Counted from the first letter of the stretch, positions 23,896-36,264 are shown. The stretch: 64,000 bases of DNA from Datnioides undecimradiatus (GCA_008933995.1 WARS01000014.1:7797192-7861191), one strand, 5' to 3'. Program-made: numbers and translations. Notes: generated by a model from the letters alone, not told the origin.

Positions 23896-24424
23896 GGAAG
23901 ATCACACCCTACCTGCCTGAGCGTGTAGCTTCAACTCCTGGTACAGGCCCTAATCATATCCTGCATCTACCACTGCAACTCCCTGATCGCTGGTCTCCCC
24001 ACATGCGCATCCAAACAAGGATGCAGGATCCAGGATGCAGCAGCTCGTCTGGTCTGTTCAGGTCCTTCCACTGGTTCCCAGTCGCCCTTCGCGCCAAAGT
24101 CAAATCCTTGACGCTTGCTTACAAAACTATAACTAGAACTGCTCGTGGTTATCTGAACCCCTTCATCCAGATCTACGCTCACCCAAGAAAGGCCTGAAAC
24201 CACAAGCTAGACTCCTCTCCTCTGCCGTTCCTCAGTGGTGGAATGAGTTACCAAACTCCATTCGAGTCCCTCACAACCTTCAAGAAGCTGCTAGAGGCCC
24301 AGTTGTTTCATGAGTTCTGCTAGACTCAAAACATTTGTTAGCACTTGTCGGCCTTGTTCTGTCCTACCTAGATCTTTCCTTGTGTTGTACTTATATATGT
24401 ACATCGCTTTGGATAAAAGAGCCA
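23896..24424 (+). mobile_element. L2-clade LINE, 3' part of ORF and tail
   Basis: The + strand carries the C-terminal half of a fish L2-type reverse transcriptase. CNSLIAGLPTCASKQ (near 23978-24020) matches YCNSLLAGLPxCxxKPLQ. DAAARLV (near 24035) matches NAAARLV. The HWFPVALRAKVKSLTLAYKT block (near 24070-24128) matches LHWLPVxxRIxFKxLxLAYKT. VVE (near 24235) stands where WWN is expected. After the frame ends, GTACATCGCTTTGGATAAAA (24400-24419) is the typical 3' tail of these elements. Stops and indels interrupt it, and it is 5'-truncated. This is the clearest LINE remnant in the window. Confidence 0.87.
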
Positions 24425-24712
24425 AATCCAGTTATGGCTGCGCGTTTGAAGATCTGCTTTCTAGATCTTTTAGTTTTAGTAGCAAACCTGCAGATTTATG
24501 CATCGGGCCCGAAGTGTGTTTAGTGGTCCTACACACTTTAGTGCAGGCTTAATGCAGACATAATGAAACAACACACAGCCATCCATTTACTGTTTTTCAT
24601 GCATGTGTTCGGTGTCAGTATATAGCCCTGTACCCTTTTTTCAGCTTGTCGCACACCGCTCTGTACTGCATGCATGACCCTGCCACATGCATACGCCAAC
24701 AGATACGTATAA
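24425..24712. other. Unassigned non-coding DNA
   Basis: Nothing is recognised beyond possible diverged LINE tail sequence. Confidence 0.35.
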
Positions 24713-24746
24713 TCACACACAAACACACACATGCACACACACACAG
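24713..24746. repeat. (CA)n microsatellite, interrupted
   Basis: CA units with AA and TG interruptions. Confidence 0.9.
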
Positions 24747-25704
24747 TTTTTCAAAGAGAAAAGAGGCAATACAATGTTACGCCTTTTCCCTAAACCCTGA
24801 GCTCCAATCTGATTAGAGGGAAGATCAAAGAGAGGCAGTCAGGTTTCTCTGCACAAGGCCTGGCTCTAATTCGCCTGAGGGGGCTCAGAGCAGAAGAAAC
24901 AATCATATTTATTCCATTCACTCAGGTTGCATTGCTCCGTTTCCCCTCTCTTACTCTGGGTTGATGTCTCTCTTTAACCATTTTCTGGAGAAGTGTTGCT
25001 TCCCATGCTTCCTCTTCCCTGTCATCTACACCATCCCCTTTCCCTGTTCCTCACCACTATTCTTAAAAAGTCCCTCCTCCTCCCTCTGTTCCACACCTCC
25101 CTCTTCATTCAGCTCCCACAGCCTCTGCCTGATAGGCCGCCTCGCAGCCTCTCCGATCTTCTTACGCTTCAACAATGGTAAACAATTCTTTTGTTGACTG
25201 ATCCAATTAAACAGCTTAAAGTTCCATTCTCCTCTGCGGCGGGCTAACAGCTTTCCCTTTGTGTATCCTGCAAATCTCACACAGCTATCGTGCTTCAGTG
25301 GGAGATAGGCCTCGCTCTATTATTCATACATGTTTATTAAAACATATCAGGAATCAAGTATCCTTTTGTTATCACTGTAATGAAGCTGATTTTAAAATAG
25401 ACATTACTTTATTATAATATTATCTTTTTCAGGTACAATAACTGGTTACTACAACACCGAACTTTCTCCTCAGGGTTTCTGCTGTGAGTCATTCACTCAC
25501 TTTTAAACCGTTGGCCTTGAGCCTCTGAAACCAAGGAGCTTGACTGAATGAGAGTTTGAGTTGAAGATCCATTTCTCTCTCTGGTGAGGAAGAAGCATTT
25601 CCTTCATACTTTGAGTTTTCTGACAGCCGTCTCCTTTAATTGGAAAAAACGCACCATCACATCAAAAGCAGCAGCAGCCCTCTGAACCAGCTGAACAGCT
25701 GTTA
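24747..25704. other. Unassigned DNA with a pyrimidine-rich part
   Basis: The stretch 24985-25130 is C/T-rich. The rest shows no gene or named repeat. Confidence 0.35.
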
Positions 25705-25750
25705 GAAGTAGAAGAAGAAGAAGAAGATGATGATGATGACGATGAAGAAG
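25705..25750. repeat. (GAA)n(GAT)n trinucleotide repeat
   Basis: GAA units to about 25726, then GAT units to about 25744, then GAA again. Confidence 0.93.
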
Positions 25751-26204
25751 GCCACAACCACATGAAGAGAAATAATAGGAGAAACTTGGAGAAAGTTGCC
25801 ACAGAAAAGCTGTAAAGCCCAGATAAGTGACTGATGGATGGATCATTTTCAGTGGAAACAGCGTGGTGCGAAGCCCCGGCATGGCGGACACAGTGGTAGA
25901 GCTAAATCTTGTTTTCGCTGACCTCCAGTGGTTTAACCTCCCACCCTGACCCCCTGGCCACACTCACTGGCGATGCTGGGTGTGATCAGTCGTGTAAAAC
26001 GCTTGAAGCTTTCAGCCAGAGAAAGCAGCAAAACACGACTCTCCAGCCTGCTGCTAGGACTTTTTAAACAATATCAGTGCTGAAAGACTTATTACTCTTA
26101 TCTCGTGTTTACACATGGAAAATCTCTTATCAAGCAAATGGCTCAGCTGGCTTTGTTCAAGGAAAATACGGAAACATGAAAAATATGGTTGATGTAACTG
26201 TTGG
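25751..26204. other. Unassigned non-coding DNA
   Basis: No gene or named repeat is recognised. Confidence 0.35.
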
Positions 26205-26440
26205 AGTAAATGGTTAATGTACTTATGGAGCTCTTTTCTACTCATCTGTCCACTCAAAGCGCTTTCATACTCCATGAATCCAAGATTCACTCATTCGTAC
26301 TATGATGGCAGCTGCTCATCAGAATGGAAGCCGACGATCACACACCAATGGAGCAGCCATGGGATTCCTCAGTATCGGCCTCAGGAGTCAGGTTTCGAAC
26401 CAGGTGGACCACCCACTCTACCTCAGAGCCACATCCACCA
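26205..26440 (-). mobile_element. tRNA-like SINE (family C), reverse copy
   Basis: Read on the minus strand it begins with an A-box-like TGGCTCTGAGGTA (26419-26431) and a B-box-like GGTTCGAAACC (26391-26401), the internal Pol III promoter pattern of tRNA-derived SINEs. It ends with AAAGCGCTTTGAGTGGACAG and a stretch matching the usual agactagaaaagcgctatataa tail of this fish family. The same family occurs on the + strand at 35743-35975. The copy is diverged and surely old. The exact family name and its LINE partner are unknown to me. Confidence 0.65.
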
Positions 26441-27205
26441 TTGTCCTCATGTCTGTTATGTTTGATGTGTTGTTTCATGGAGAACTTAGCGATCCATTCG
26501 AGGATCTGTTCATATCCGTTTGATATGTACGTGGAGCCAACCACGTGTTTAGAGGTGCCACAGCTGGTGCATTCTATATTTTCTCCTTTACCTACAAACG
26601 TTTTAGACGCATGAAAACATTGATGTGTCCCACAAAAGCCCTCAGATCAAATCCAATCATAAAAACGCCCAATAAAAGAGGTCAGATGTCATTCTCCGTG
26701 AGATCTTTTATCTCACTTGTGCTACTAGACTATGATAAATGCTCAGTTTGTCCTAACGCCAGCGTCTTGCCTCTGCTGGTGTAACTAATGTCCCTGCTTT
26801 TACTAATATTCTGATGAGTAAAGAACATCTCGCCTCTAATTTATAGATAAAAGGAGAGAAATAAAAGGGTCAGCCCCGAGTTCAGACAGTTATTTTTCTC
26901 AATAATGCATCAAGGCTCAAAGTGATGCCGTAATACGTTACAGTGGCTGATGTAACCTTGGGTCTCAAATGAGTTATAGATGAGCTGACGACAGCTGAAA
27001 ATATATTAAAAGGAATCTTAAGTTTCACAGCCAATTTATTTGATGGGTTTTATGTGATAATCTCTAGCAGAGGTGTGCGCCTTGAGAGTGTCATCCAACC
27101 TGGTGGCTAAGCCAACAATGAGCTGGAGGATGAGCTGTGGAGAGCGACCACAGGAGGATGTTTTCTCTTACATCTACAGCGAAATGTCTCCAATGACCTG
27201 GATTT
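26441..27205. other. Unassigned non-coding DNA
   Basis: No gene is recognised. The part 26880-27000 is of high complexity. Confidence 0.35.
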
Positions 27206-27223
27206 AAAAAAAAAAAAAAAAAA
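27206..27223. repeat. A18 homopolymer
   Basis: Eighteen A in a row. No AATAAA or retrocopy-like sequence was found upstream of it. Confidence 0.97.
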
Positions 27224-27839
27224 CTCCTGGTCAGGCACTGATTCTTCTTTTCGAAATGATGCAATGGAAAGCAGTTAAAGGAATTTTGCTGTTTCACTCA
27301 AAACTTGGAAGAAGTCAGCGCAGGGTTTTCCTTTAGTTTCACTTTTATATTCAGGGTTTTATGGAAATTACCTGAGGGTGTCTGGTTATAAAAGCCTAAA
27401 CATTTCGATCCGTAGTCAGCTTTTATGAAATTACGATATTATAGCCTCCACAGGTCCTACTAACAGTGCTCACCTGTGCCTCAGGTCCAATCGTCTTTGT
27501 CCGCCAGCCTCATTCAGTGCCCCACCAGCCGGCCTTCCAGCCTTCAGCTCGGCTTCCTTTGCAGCCTCGTTCCACCACCGCCGCTCACCATCCCAACATC
27601 TCCATCTCCATCCTCTGCTTTTGGATTCAGCTCACACAGGAAACTGTTGGAGTAACAAGATTGTGGAAATGCTAATAAGCTGACAACACAACTGTCATAA
27701 CATCAAATATGGTATTATCAAAGCCGTATTATCAGCTTTTTGTTCCAAAATGTCACCAGTGAACTTGCATTTCTTGTTTTTAAAGCAGCCATTAATAATG
27801 TAAGATATGCAGCATAATTGGCCTTGGTGTGTGATAAAC
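27224..27839. other. Unassigned non-coding DNA
   Basis: Contains a C-rich stretch at 27460-27620 with no coding signature. Confidence 0.35.
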
Positions 27840-28305
27840 AGACACGCGCAGATGATTGGCTGCCACCCGGAGGAGATTAACGATCTGGGTTTTTAATCTC
27901 TCGTCTCGTTTTCTTCCTTTTATCAATCTTTGTTTCCTTCATTCCTCTCTTTGCCTTCACATCTCCCGCTCTGCCTCTCCCCGCTGACTTTCTCTCACTC
28001 TCTGATGCGCTGAAACAAGGTGTGAAGCAGTTCTCCATTAACCTTTGCTGAAAATGCTGGAAGTGTCTCACTCACTCGGTCGCAGTGGAAACCACAGGCG
28101 TACTCATTTGCACACACCCTCACAAACAAAATGAAGTAGACGAGCGCACTGTCCAATCTCGTCGTGTCATTATACAACGCGGTGTCCGGGCTCGGCCGCT
28201 CAAACCCGCAGTGCAGGGGGAGAGTGTGCAGGAGTGACAGCGCAGATTGGTTTAAGAGCTGCTGCACTTAGGCTGTTTGATCAAGTCTGCTGGAGCCTAA
28301 TTAGG
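27840..28305. promoter_or_regulatory. Candidate regulatory block with a palindromic CArG box
   Basis: High-complexity, CpG-containing sequence around 28140-28260 ends in CCTAATTAGG (28296-28305), a perfect 10-bp palindrome that fits both the SRF CArG consensus CC(A/T)6GG and a TAATTA homeodomain core. A purine-rich tract begins right after it. Function is inferred. Confidence 0.27.
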
Positions 28306-28860
28306 AGGAGGGGAAGAAACAAGGAGGAGAAAGAGAGAGAGGATGATGAGACAGAGAATGAAGGAGGCACTCAAGAGGAGAAGGTGACGGTAGGTGCATT
28401 TCCGTCCATCTGTCTTTATGCACATTTTCAATTTGTGCATAGTGCCGAAACTCTGAGTATGTAAGGAAGAAGATGATGGTGGTGGAAGTGAGGAAAATGG
28501 GTGGAGGAAAGTGAGCAAAGGCAAAGGGGTTGGAGAAAGCTGAAAAAAGTGAGGAAAGTTAGAGAAAATGCGAGGAGAAGGAAAAGGAAAAGGATGTGAA
28601 ACAAGAAGGAAGCAAAGGATGCAAAAATGTGAAGGGCCAGTCGTGAGAGGCCACGAGACAGAAGGTTAAAAATGAGTGACACAAGCACAATGAGGATGGA
28701 GATGAGTAGCAAAGGAGGGAGGGAAGTAAAACTAAAAAAAAAAGGTGGGGGAGAAGCTGTGAGGATGGAGATAACAGGAAGGAGGGAAAGAGGATAAGGA
28801 CAGAGGAAGGAAACGGAGGAATGGGACTGAGGAGAAGTACAAACAGGCTGCAGAGACGCC
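28306..28860. repeat. Purine-rich (GGA/GAA) tract
   Basis: The + strand is mostly A and G at 28306-28400 and 28461-28860, interrupted by a mixed stretch. Minus-strand open frames here (up to 178 codons, Ser/Leu/Phe/Pro-rich) are products of this bias and not genes. Confidence 0.85.
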
Positions 28861-29929
28861 GGAAACCAGAGAGAACATTGAGGCCAGTTTTCATCACAGC
28901 CCCCCTGAGAGTTGAGATAAAAGCCAGTTAGCGTCTGGCTGCAGATTAAATCTGTCACTGTCACCTTGGTTTATGCTGTCTCAACTTTGACTGTGACAGT
29001 GAAGGGACCGCATCCTGCTTACCAGAGGGTTTCATCATCTCCAACATGGAGGTTGGTTTGTGATCATCAAACGTGCTTTTTAGTTTCCGTCACAACTGCA
29101 GTGACACCGAAAAGTTGCCTCTCCCTGTGGGACTGGAGGCACCAATCGTGGTCCGCTATGACCTCACTACATCTTCTTTTGTCCAGAACCTGATCTATAT
29201 GTTCCATAAATCAATCGTGTTTGTTCACCACAAACAGCCAATGCACCACCAGCATAGACAATAGGCGTAGCCGGCTAACACACATTGGGCCTCGTGCTCT
29301 AGTGGCACGCATGAGTGATGTAGGACAATCCATGTCATTCTCCCTTAGCACGAAACAGCTCCGCAGTATTGGTCATGTCAAGATCAGTTTGATTATTGCA
29401 CCACCAGAGTGCGTCTGCGTTGCCCGATTCGCTTTCAGGGTCTCCATGGCGGACCGGGGGTCATCCGGTGCAGGTCTGCAGATCTGTTTGCCGACACCTG
29501 GCTCAACAGTTCTGTCCATAACCTGTTCACGACACGACACAATACCAATTGAGATCACTCCTGTGCTGCTTTTCACGATTAAGTGTTTATTTTAGTTTTT
29601 CCTTATCTTATCATTATTCCTTGTCTGGGTCTATAGATAGAGGGTGTTGTACAATGCACAGATTGTCCCCTGAGCCAACTTTATCATATTGTGCTGTGAT
29701 GATTTTCAAGTTTAAATACGTTGCTTTAAATCGACTAAAATGAATGGAGCAAAACACAGCGTGCCAATTTTATTTGGATTTTATTCATATTGGCATATTT
29801 TGACACAAAGCCTTGCACAAACGCCCGACCACAGGTAGGAGAGAAAAGAGAAAAGCCAACGTACAGATTGTGCTTAATTAGTTTGTTTCTTCATTTCACA
29901 TTAAACACTAATTAAATTCGGAGTGGAGC
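28861..29929. other. Unassigned DNA with a CpG-bearing block at 29270-29560
   Basis: The 29270-29560 part is richer in CpG than its surroundings and open on the + strand for 124 codons (29221-29595) without a recognisable domain. It might be an old transposable element of a kind I cannot name. Confidence 0.3.
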
Positions 29930-30190
29930 CGTTATTTATCTGTTCTTTGAAGTTACATAGTCTATGTGTCTGTGATTCTTAATGAGCATCTTTTCATTTA
30001 GTGAGTGTTTCCTGTGATTTTATGACAAAAACACACCTGAGTGCAGCTTTTTGATTTGTATGCGCGTCGTCACAAACTGATGGAGACTCGCACATGAAAC
30101 AGCGCTCCTCCAGTCCCATTTGCCGTCCAATAAGGGCTTCATATACAGTCAAAACAAGATGCAAATGTGCCTGGAATTGGCTCTCTGCTC
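29930..30190. promoter_or_regulatory. Candidate regulatory block with POU octamer
   Basis: Perfect octamer ATGCAAAT at 30159-30166 within high-complexity sequence that also has TTAATGAG (29980) and several AT-core sites. No repeat is seen. Function is inferred. Confidence 0.3.
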
Positions 30191-31533
30191 TCTTAGTAAC
30201 TCAAAGTGAAGTGTTACTGCTTTTACTTTTGCCAATATCTCTTTTTCTCTACTGCTGCAGCAGTTAAATATGCCCACAGGAATCATTAGTTTCATCTCAA
30301 GCTGGTGACACAGCACACAATTTTTGAGTCCACTGCTGCAACAATTTGGCTCGCTGAGCGTGTGATGTATAATAGTTTCAAAGACTGGTTGGTCTAATTA
30401 TCGGTTCCCGGGCCTAATCCAATCAAACAATGTTTGCACCTCATCCAACTGACACACTCAAATGGGCACCATATTGCCACATAAACTAGTTTACCAACTT
30501 TTTTTTAATGGGGTAAAAAAAAAAAAATGCTGCAGTAGGCTCAGACACCACAGTTTCCCCTTCTGCGGTTGCGGTTAGTGGAAAGCATCACGACACAATT
30601 ATGCGAAGTACACCGCAGTGCAATGTTCCTTTCTCTGCTGAGCTGTGCTGAAGTGTTAGGAGCAGTCATATTAAATACGAACAAATAACATAATAAAAAA
30701 AAAAAAGCTAAATTTAAAATCAGAATAAAAAGAATTGGAACAATCACTTCATCGAGGGATAATGAAATTGCAGAGCACAATATGAAATATAAAACTTCAA
30801 ATGCCTTATGTTAAAAAGCAAAACGACAGACAATGCAACGTGTGATAAAATGTGTACTTAAATGGCTAGATACAGCACAGCCAGTGCACAGTGTACAGTG
30901 TTTCTGCCAGGCTCTCCTGGCAGTAGGCAGCAGGAATGGTCCATTTGTTATCCAAAGAAATGCTGAGAGTAAACAAAAAGTGCAGCATTTGCTCTGCTCT
31001 TGACCTAAAGGACCGACGTCCAGGTCCGGAGATTTGTCCTCATTAAGATTCAAGTAGCCTAGTTTTGGATTGGATCAAGGCGTTCTGTCCTGCTTATACC
31101 AGTGAAGCCTGTTTCCTCCTTAAACATTACTTCTTCAGTCCCTCAAGCTCTTCTCAACACCTGTGGTTTTGTGCATCAACTAAGGAAATTCACCACAATC
31201 GAGCGGGGTCGAGCTCCTGTATGACCCACTCTGCAATGAGCTCGGATGATCTCGAGTTGGCCTTGACTTGTTTCCGCTTTTTCAGATAGAAGCTCTCGCC
31301 GCACGGTTCCCCTCAGACCCTTCCTTCACATTAAATATCCCGATTGCATTTTGTCACGGTTTGTTCTGTAGATCTTGGTGGACACGTCTCTCTGATATCT
31401 CCGTGCTAATTACGTCCTGCAGGATTGACTCTCTTTCCTCATGCGCTCCCAGTCGATCCTAAGCCTGTCCTCATGTATCCTTTCGCTCTTGCTGAAGTTC
31501 TTTTACATCATCACTCGGATCAGTGGAAGCTTG
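30191..31533. other. Unassigned non-coding DNA
   Basis: Short A runs at about 30517 and 30700. The stretch 31060-31530 is pyrimidine-leaning with several short open frames and no recognised protein. Confidence 0.35.
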
Positions 31534-31549
31534 TTTTTTTTTTTTTTTT
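31534..31549. repeat. T-run (16)
   Basis: A simple T homopolymer. On the minus strand an AATAAA lies roughly 45-50 bp upstream of the A run, but no retrocopied gene is recognisable there. Confidence 0.9.
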
Positions 31550-34500
31550 ATCCTTTCTGCTCCACGCTCTGTCAAGTCTTTCCTAAGTTTTCTAAGTTTA
31601 TTCCGTGGCTGTGCGACTTGTCCTAGAGGGCAACGTCATAATCCCCTGCAATCATCTGGCAATGGTGACAACTATTTTTGATCATTTTAGCGTTTTATTC
31701 AACTGAGGGTGATAAGAAGCATTTGACTTTCAGACTCTGTCTCTAAATTTACAGATGCTGAGTGTTTTGACACACTTGAAGTCAGCTACCTGACAGAATG
31801 CGGTGAATTTTACTGAGCCTGAACACCGAGTGAATCTGTAACCAAACGCAACCACAAGACATTTCAAAGTAAGGCGGATAATGATACGTTAGATACCAAA
31901 TCTAGGATCAGCAACACGGATTTCCAACCAATACTATATGTTACATGTTGAAAAGTGTTAAACTGCCATTACTTGCATGTTTCCAGCAAAAGTCCATTCA
32001 GAGATAAACCAAATGTAGCCAGACCTGAAAGAAAGGCTGCGATGGGAGATTATCCCGTTGATTTAGCGACTAAACATTCGTACAGGCAGTCATATTACCT
32101 CAAACGCCATCGGTGCCCTTTCACCACAGCAAATGCTGTTCACCACACCGTTTGTTGTCAGAGCAATATCTGGTGTGTTAGTTAACACTTTGATCTTAAC
32201 TTCACCCCGCTGGCTTGCAGAATAAATCGCTGCAGCAGATTTGCATACGCTTCACTGCAGCTATGTGACCGCCCGTTTCTGCTGCGGGTTTTGACTTTGT
32301 CGTTCCGCTTCTGTCGGTACCCAACCCTACCATCTTAGTGATTAAAAGCCTACTGACGGCCTATTGAAGACAAATAATGTCACTGTTACTGTAAGTCTGC
32401 CTATGGTAGGAAAAAGAACATTTCCTCCTTACATTCGAGTTTCATCATCTACGACTTGGGACATCAACACCAGTCTGCCTCCTTAGCACAAAGAAAGACG
32501 GAGTGCTTTTGTAACATTGCGGAACAAACTACTTGTTCTAGTCCTGATCTTCATTGTCACTATATGTTAGTGTATGCTCCTAGATGTATGGCCATGACAT
32601 CCCTGAAAGCTATGCTTCACCCTTAGTATGTGCTGGTGTTCTGACTGTATTTGTGTATTACTCGATTTCTCTATTGACCATGGAAGGGTGCTATGGCAAC
32701 AGAGCTACAACACAAACATAACGTGCCCACATCCAGTCGCCGGGGGCGGAATGGACAGCAGCTAGAGACGAGCTGAGGATTTGGATCAAGGGCAATGAAA
32801 CATGACAAAACAGTCGCTCATAGACACAGAGACACACAAATGCTTGCAAACTCTTTTCAACCTGTGTCAATCCATCCTGACCGAAACTGATACTGTCCAG
32901 CGGCCCCCTCTACCCTCCTTTTGACAGCTCACAGGGATTGTCAAAAATACTAATGCAAAGACACTTTTTCACTACTATGTGTGTGTAAATCTACAATTCC
33001 AGTATCAAAAGTACCAAATCTACAGTCACGCTTTCAACCCAAGACCAAAATATTAGTAATACAACTAAATCCTGTTTGTTGGAGACTGGGCACCGGTTGT
33101 AAAATACAAAGAGATTCAAATTATTCTGCTTCATGAACCTGCAGCAATATTGGTATTGGTATTGGGGGGACAGCAGAAACTTAGAAGAATACAGGAAAAA
33201 CTTAAGGAAGCATAAACCTGAGATTTTCAAAATTAAAGTCCCAACTTCACAATATGAGCCTCCAAATGTGAAGAATTCACTAAAACTCCAAACAATTTGA
33301 TAAATGTGTTGGGACGTGTTCACTGATAATTAATACTACATACTAATTATATACAGTGTGTATACTATATGCCTAGTCTTCATAATATACCGTCTTTGCA
33401 GCTTTACAGCCTCTGCTGAGTTGTTGGTCATCTCAGTTAACCCTCAGCAAGTCCAGACTCCCACTGCACCGATGATTACGTCCCAACAGTCCGACAGCTT
33501 CTCACACAAATAGAAAACTTTCAGAGGCCAGCAGCTCTGAAACTTCCAACATAACATCAGAAAATAAGAGCACAACATGATGAATTTGATCATCACCACA
33601 GAGGAAACGTTCACATCAGCTGCTTTCTAACTGGTAACACAACACAACATCTCAGCGCAGGTGCTCGCCCGTTCAGTATCTCTCTCCCTCCTCGAATATG
33701 AGGTCTTCCCATCTCTTCAATGTCCCCTCAGCAAGACTTCATTAGTTAGAAACGTGGTGTCAGCAGTTCTGGACACATTTTTACTAGCATTTTAATAATT
33801 TATCAAACTTGTTGGAATCACCACTACCAGGGTCTCCAATTTAAAAACTCTGCTCCTCTTTCTTTTGATATGTGTTTCACTTTCGTCATTAGTGCTCTGT
33901 AGCAATGGGGACAGGAGCTGCCGTCCAGATTGTAACAAATATAGACCGTCCCTGAAGAACCAGGCCAAAAAGACCATTAAAAAAAAACTGGATCCAGTGA
34001 AGGTCAAAGAACAACAAATTTAAAGAAGTAGAACAGAAAAACCAAAAACCTTGAAAATCTTTTATTTAAAAACATCTAATTCAAAACTTTTCTATGCTGC
34101 CATGAAAAGAGGTGGATGCTGTGGCTGTGATCAGAGTATATTAAAACTAATAAAATACTCATTTGAGATGATGTCTCCTCAATATATGCATTGCAAAATT
34201 TCATACAGTAACCTTTAAATTCTGCGTGTAACTCAATGCAATTTTAAGCAATCATTCCTTCTGGTCAGAACCAAGAAGGTTATTATCCCCATGTTATAGG
34301 TTTCCACTAGCTAACTAGATAATTGATGTACTAAACTGTGTTAATTTAGCAATATGCCTTCCTATATAATGATACCCCAGAGCTATATCAATACACCTGT
34401 GGTTTTGGGGAAGTTTCCAAATTATAATGAAAAAACGAGAAGAACAAATTTGTCTTTGAACTGCCTACAATGTTTCCTGATATTCAATAATCATAAATGA

Positions 34501-34729
34501 ACTACATTGTAAAGTATCTAGAGCATACATCCTCCCAGAATGACACAGAAACACTGTGTCCATCATCATATCACCCACATGCAAAGCATGTTGTCTGGCA
34601 GGATGGCAAGTTGTCCTAAGCAGCTCTTGGGTAGTTGTGGATCTGGTATTGTTCTGCATTGACCAGACCAATCTAGAAACAGAACCTATGGACAGTCACT
34701 GAACCATATTTGCGGTGGTAATGACAGAC
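31550..34729. other. Long unassigned non-coding stretch
   Basis: No gene, tRNA or named repeat is recognised in about 3.2 kb. A reverse octamer ATTTGCAT lies at 32239-32246. A 110-codon minus-strand frame at 32991-33323 is Leu/Phe/Ser/Tyr-rich and matches nothing known to me. Confidence 0.35.
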
Positions 34730-35120
34730 GTTGGTTGCATCATCCGCTCATTTCACGCCAAACCTCTCCCACCCGGAGGTGAACATTTCATTTTTACACA
34801 TGACGAGTGAAGCGAATTACCAAAATGACAAAATAATGAAGAGAATTTTCTAATCAAAATCTTCACCTGCCTCAATATTATTCTCACATTCCAATGACAC
34901 ATCCCCATGTCTGTATTAATTAGAGGAAATGAGCTTGTCCCCTGCCCTCTCTGGACAGTCTGGCCCCATGAAAATTACATCTTTATGAGAGGGCCTATAT
35001 TGGTCCGCCACCTTCCTCTGCTTGCACATTAATTTGAAATCTACTTAACTGAATTATTTTCAATTTGGCAAACAGTTGAGTAATTTATAACAACCCAGCT
35101 CCCTGAGTGGGTACGTAATA
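34730..35120. promoter_or_regulatory. Candidate regulatory block with CArG box and TAATTA
   Basis: TAATTA lies at 34917-34922 and a perfect CArG box CCTATATTGG at 34994-35003, with ATTAATTTGAAAT nearby (35028-35040). The block is AT-rich yet of high complexity, with no stretch resembling a known repeat. It has the look of a conserved non-coding element; that remains untested. Confidence 0.35.
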
Positions 35121-35742
35121 AGATCTTTAAAATTATGGAATTTGAAAATTGTGACAAATGAGAAGAAAATAACCTACCTCCTAAATGATACACTCTTTTG
35201 ATACTTTCATTATGACAGCTCACACTAGGAATTTTAAGGAGCTCTCAGAGAAGAGATGTGATTACATTTGGCCGATTGATGGTGCGTTTTTGCCAGTGGT
35301 CTCGGTCCAAGTGGTGTCCCTCTGCGTCTAACAGATCCAATATTAACAACCATCCAACTTACATTTTTATTCCTCACAGCTGAAGTTTCCCCTTCCTGGA
35401 CAGTTGGAAGTTGGTGAATGAGGACAGCAGCAGGGAGACGTGGTTTGTTTAGGGTATTCTTTTCCATCAGTCATAACATTTAGACTGAAAAAGGAGAGAA
35501 CGCTTAAAAATACACTACAAACATTAGGATGTGTCCTGGCTCTATAGACATCACTAAAAATGTAGGAAGGAGTGGCAAAGCAAATCACACACATCGATGA
35601 GAAGTCGTTCAATATTCAATATCGATCGTCTGTCTGTCTCTATAGTGAACTGTAATATTAATGCGATGCGAGTTATGAGAAAAGGCAATGCAAGTTAAAG
35701 GATAGCCAACCTAAACCAACCATCACTCTCAATAACAGCTGT
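35121..35742. other. Unassigned non-coding DNA
   Basis: No feature is recognised. Confidence 0.35.
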
Positions 35743-35975
35743 GATGGGGTGGCTGTGGCTCAGAGGTAGGTAGAGTGGGTCGTCCACTTATCAGAAGATT
35801 GACGGTTCGGCCTCCTGCATGGGCTGCATGCTGAAGTGTCCTTGGGCAAGACACTGAACCCCAAATTGCTCCACATGGCTGTTCCATGGGCGTGTTTCCT
35901 CAGTTACCTTTTGGGTAAATGGGTGAATGCTGACTTGTAGCCAGAAGACTAGAACTTTAAACTTTAAATGCACAT
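35743..35975 (+). mobile_element. tRNA-like SINE (family C), forward copy
   Basis: Begins GGGGTGGCTGTGGCTCAG with an A-box-like TGGCTCAGAGGTAG (from 35756) and a B-box-like GACGGTTCGGCCTC (35801-35814). It goes on with TCCTTGGGCAAGACACTGAA and CCCCAAATTGCTCC, words typical of an abundant fish repeat, and ends in AGAAGACTAGAACTTTAAA where better copies have agactagaaaagcgctatataa. It is the same family as the minus-strand copy at 26205-26440. Class is probably tRNA-derived SINE, though a MITE with a tRNA-like head cannot be excluded. Confidence 0.75.
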
Positions 35976-36263
35976 TTTCTCTAAACAGCATCACTTAGTG
36001 AAGCTAAAGCAGTATGTGCATTCTGTATTGCTACAGCAATTGTCTTTGACTCTGATAATGTATGAGCCACCACTACCTCCCACCAAATTAAAGCGAACTC
36101 TATAAACCGTTCATTAACTCTACATCCCTATCACCCTGACTTGGATGCAACAGATCAAAAGACAAAACAAGCTCACTAACTCAGAAACTCAGAGGACCAT
36201 CATTAAAAAGGTTTGAAAAAGGGTCATGTGATTATTAAAATAGCTTGGTTTGTAGAGCCAATG

Positions 36264-36264
<1 letters not shown>
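35976..36264. other. Unassigned non-coding DNA
   Basis: Nothing is recognised. Confidence 0.4.

Noticed and set aside
28428-28964. 178-codon minus-strand frame rich in Ser, Leu, Phe and Pro
   Set aside because: It lies opposite a purine-rich tract; the length comes from the lack of T on the other strand and there is no domain.
31534-31630. Retrocopy on the minus strand ending in the A run
   Set aside because: An AATAAA is present but rather far away and no gene-like sequence precedes it.
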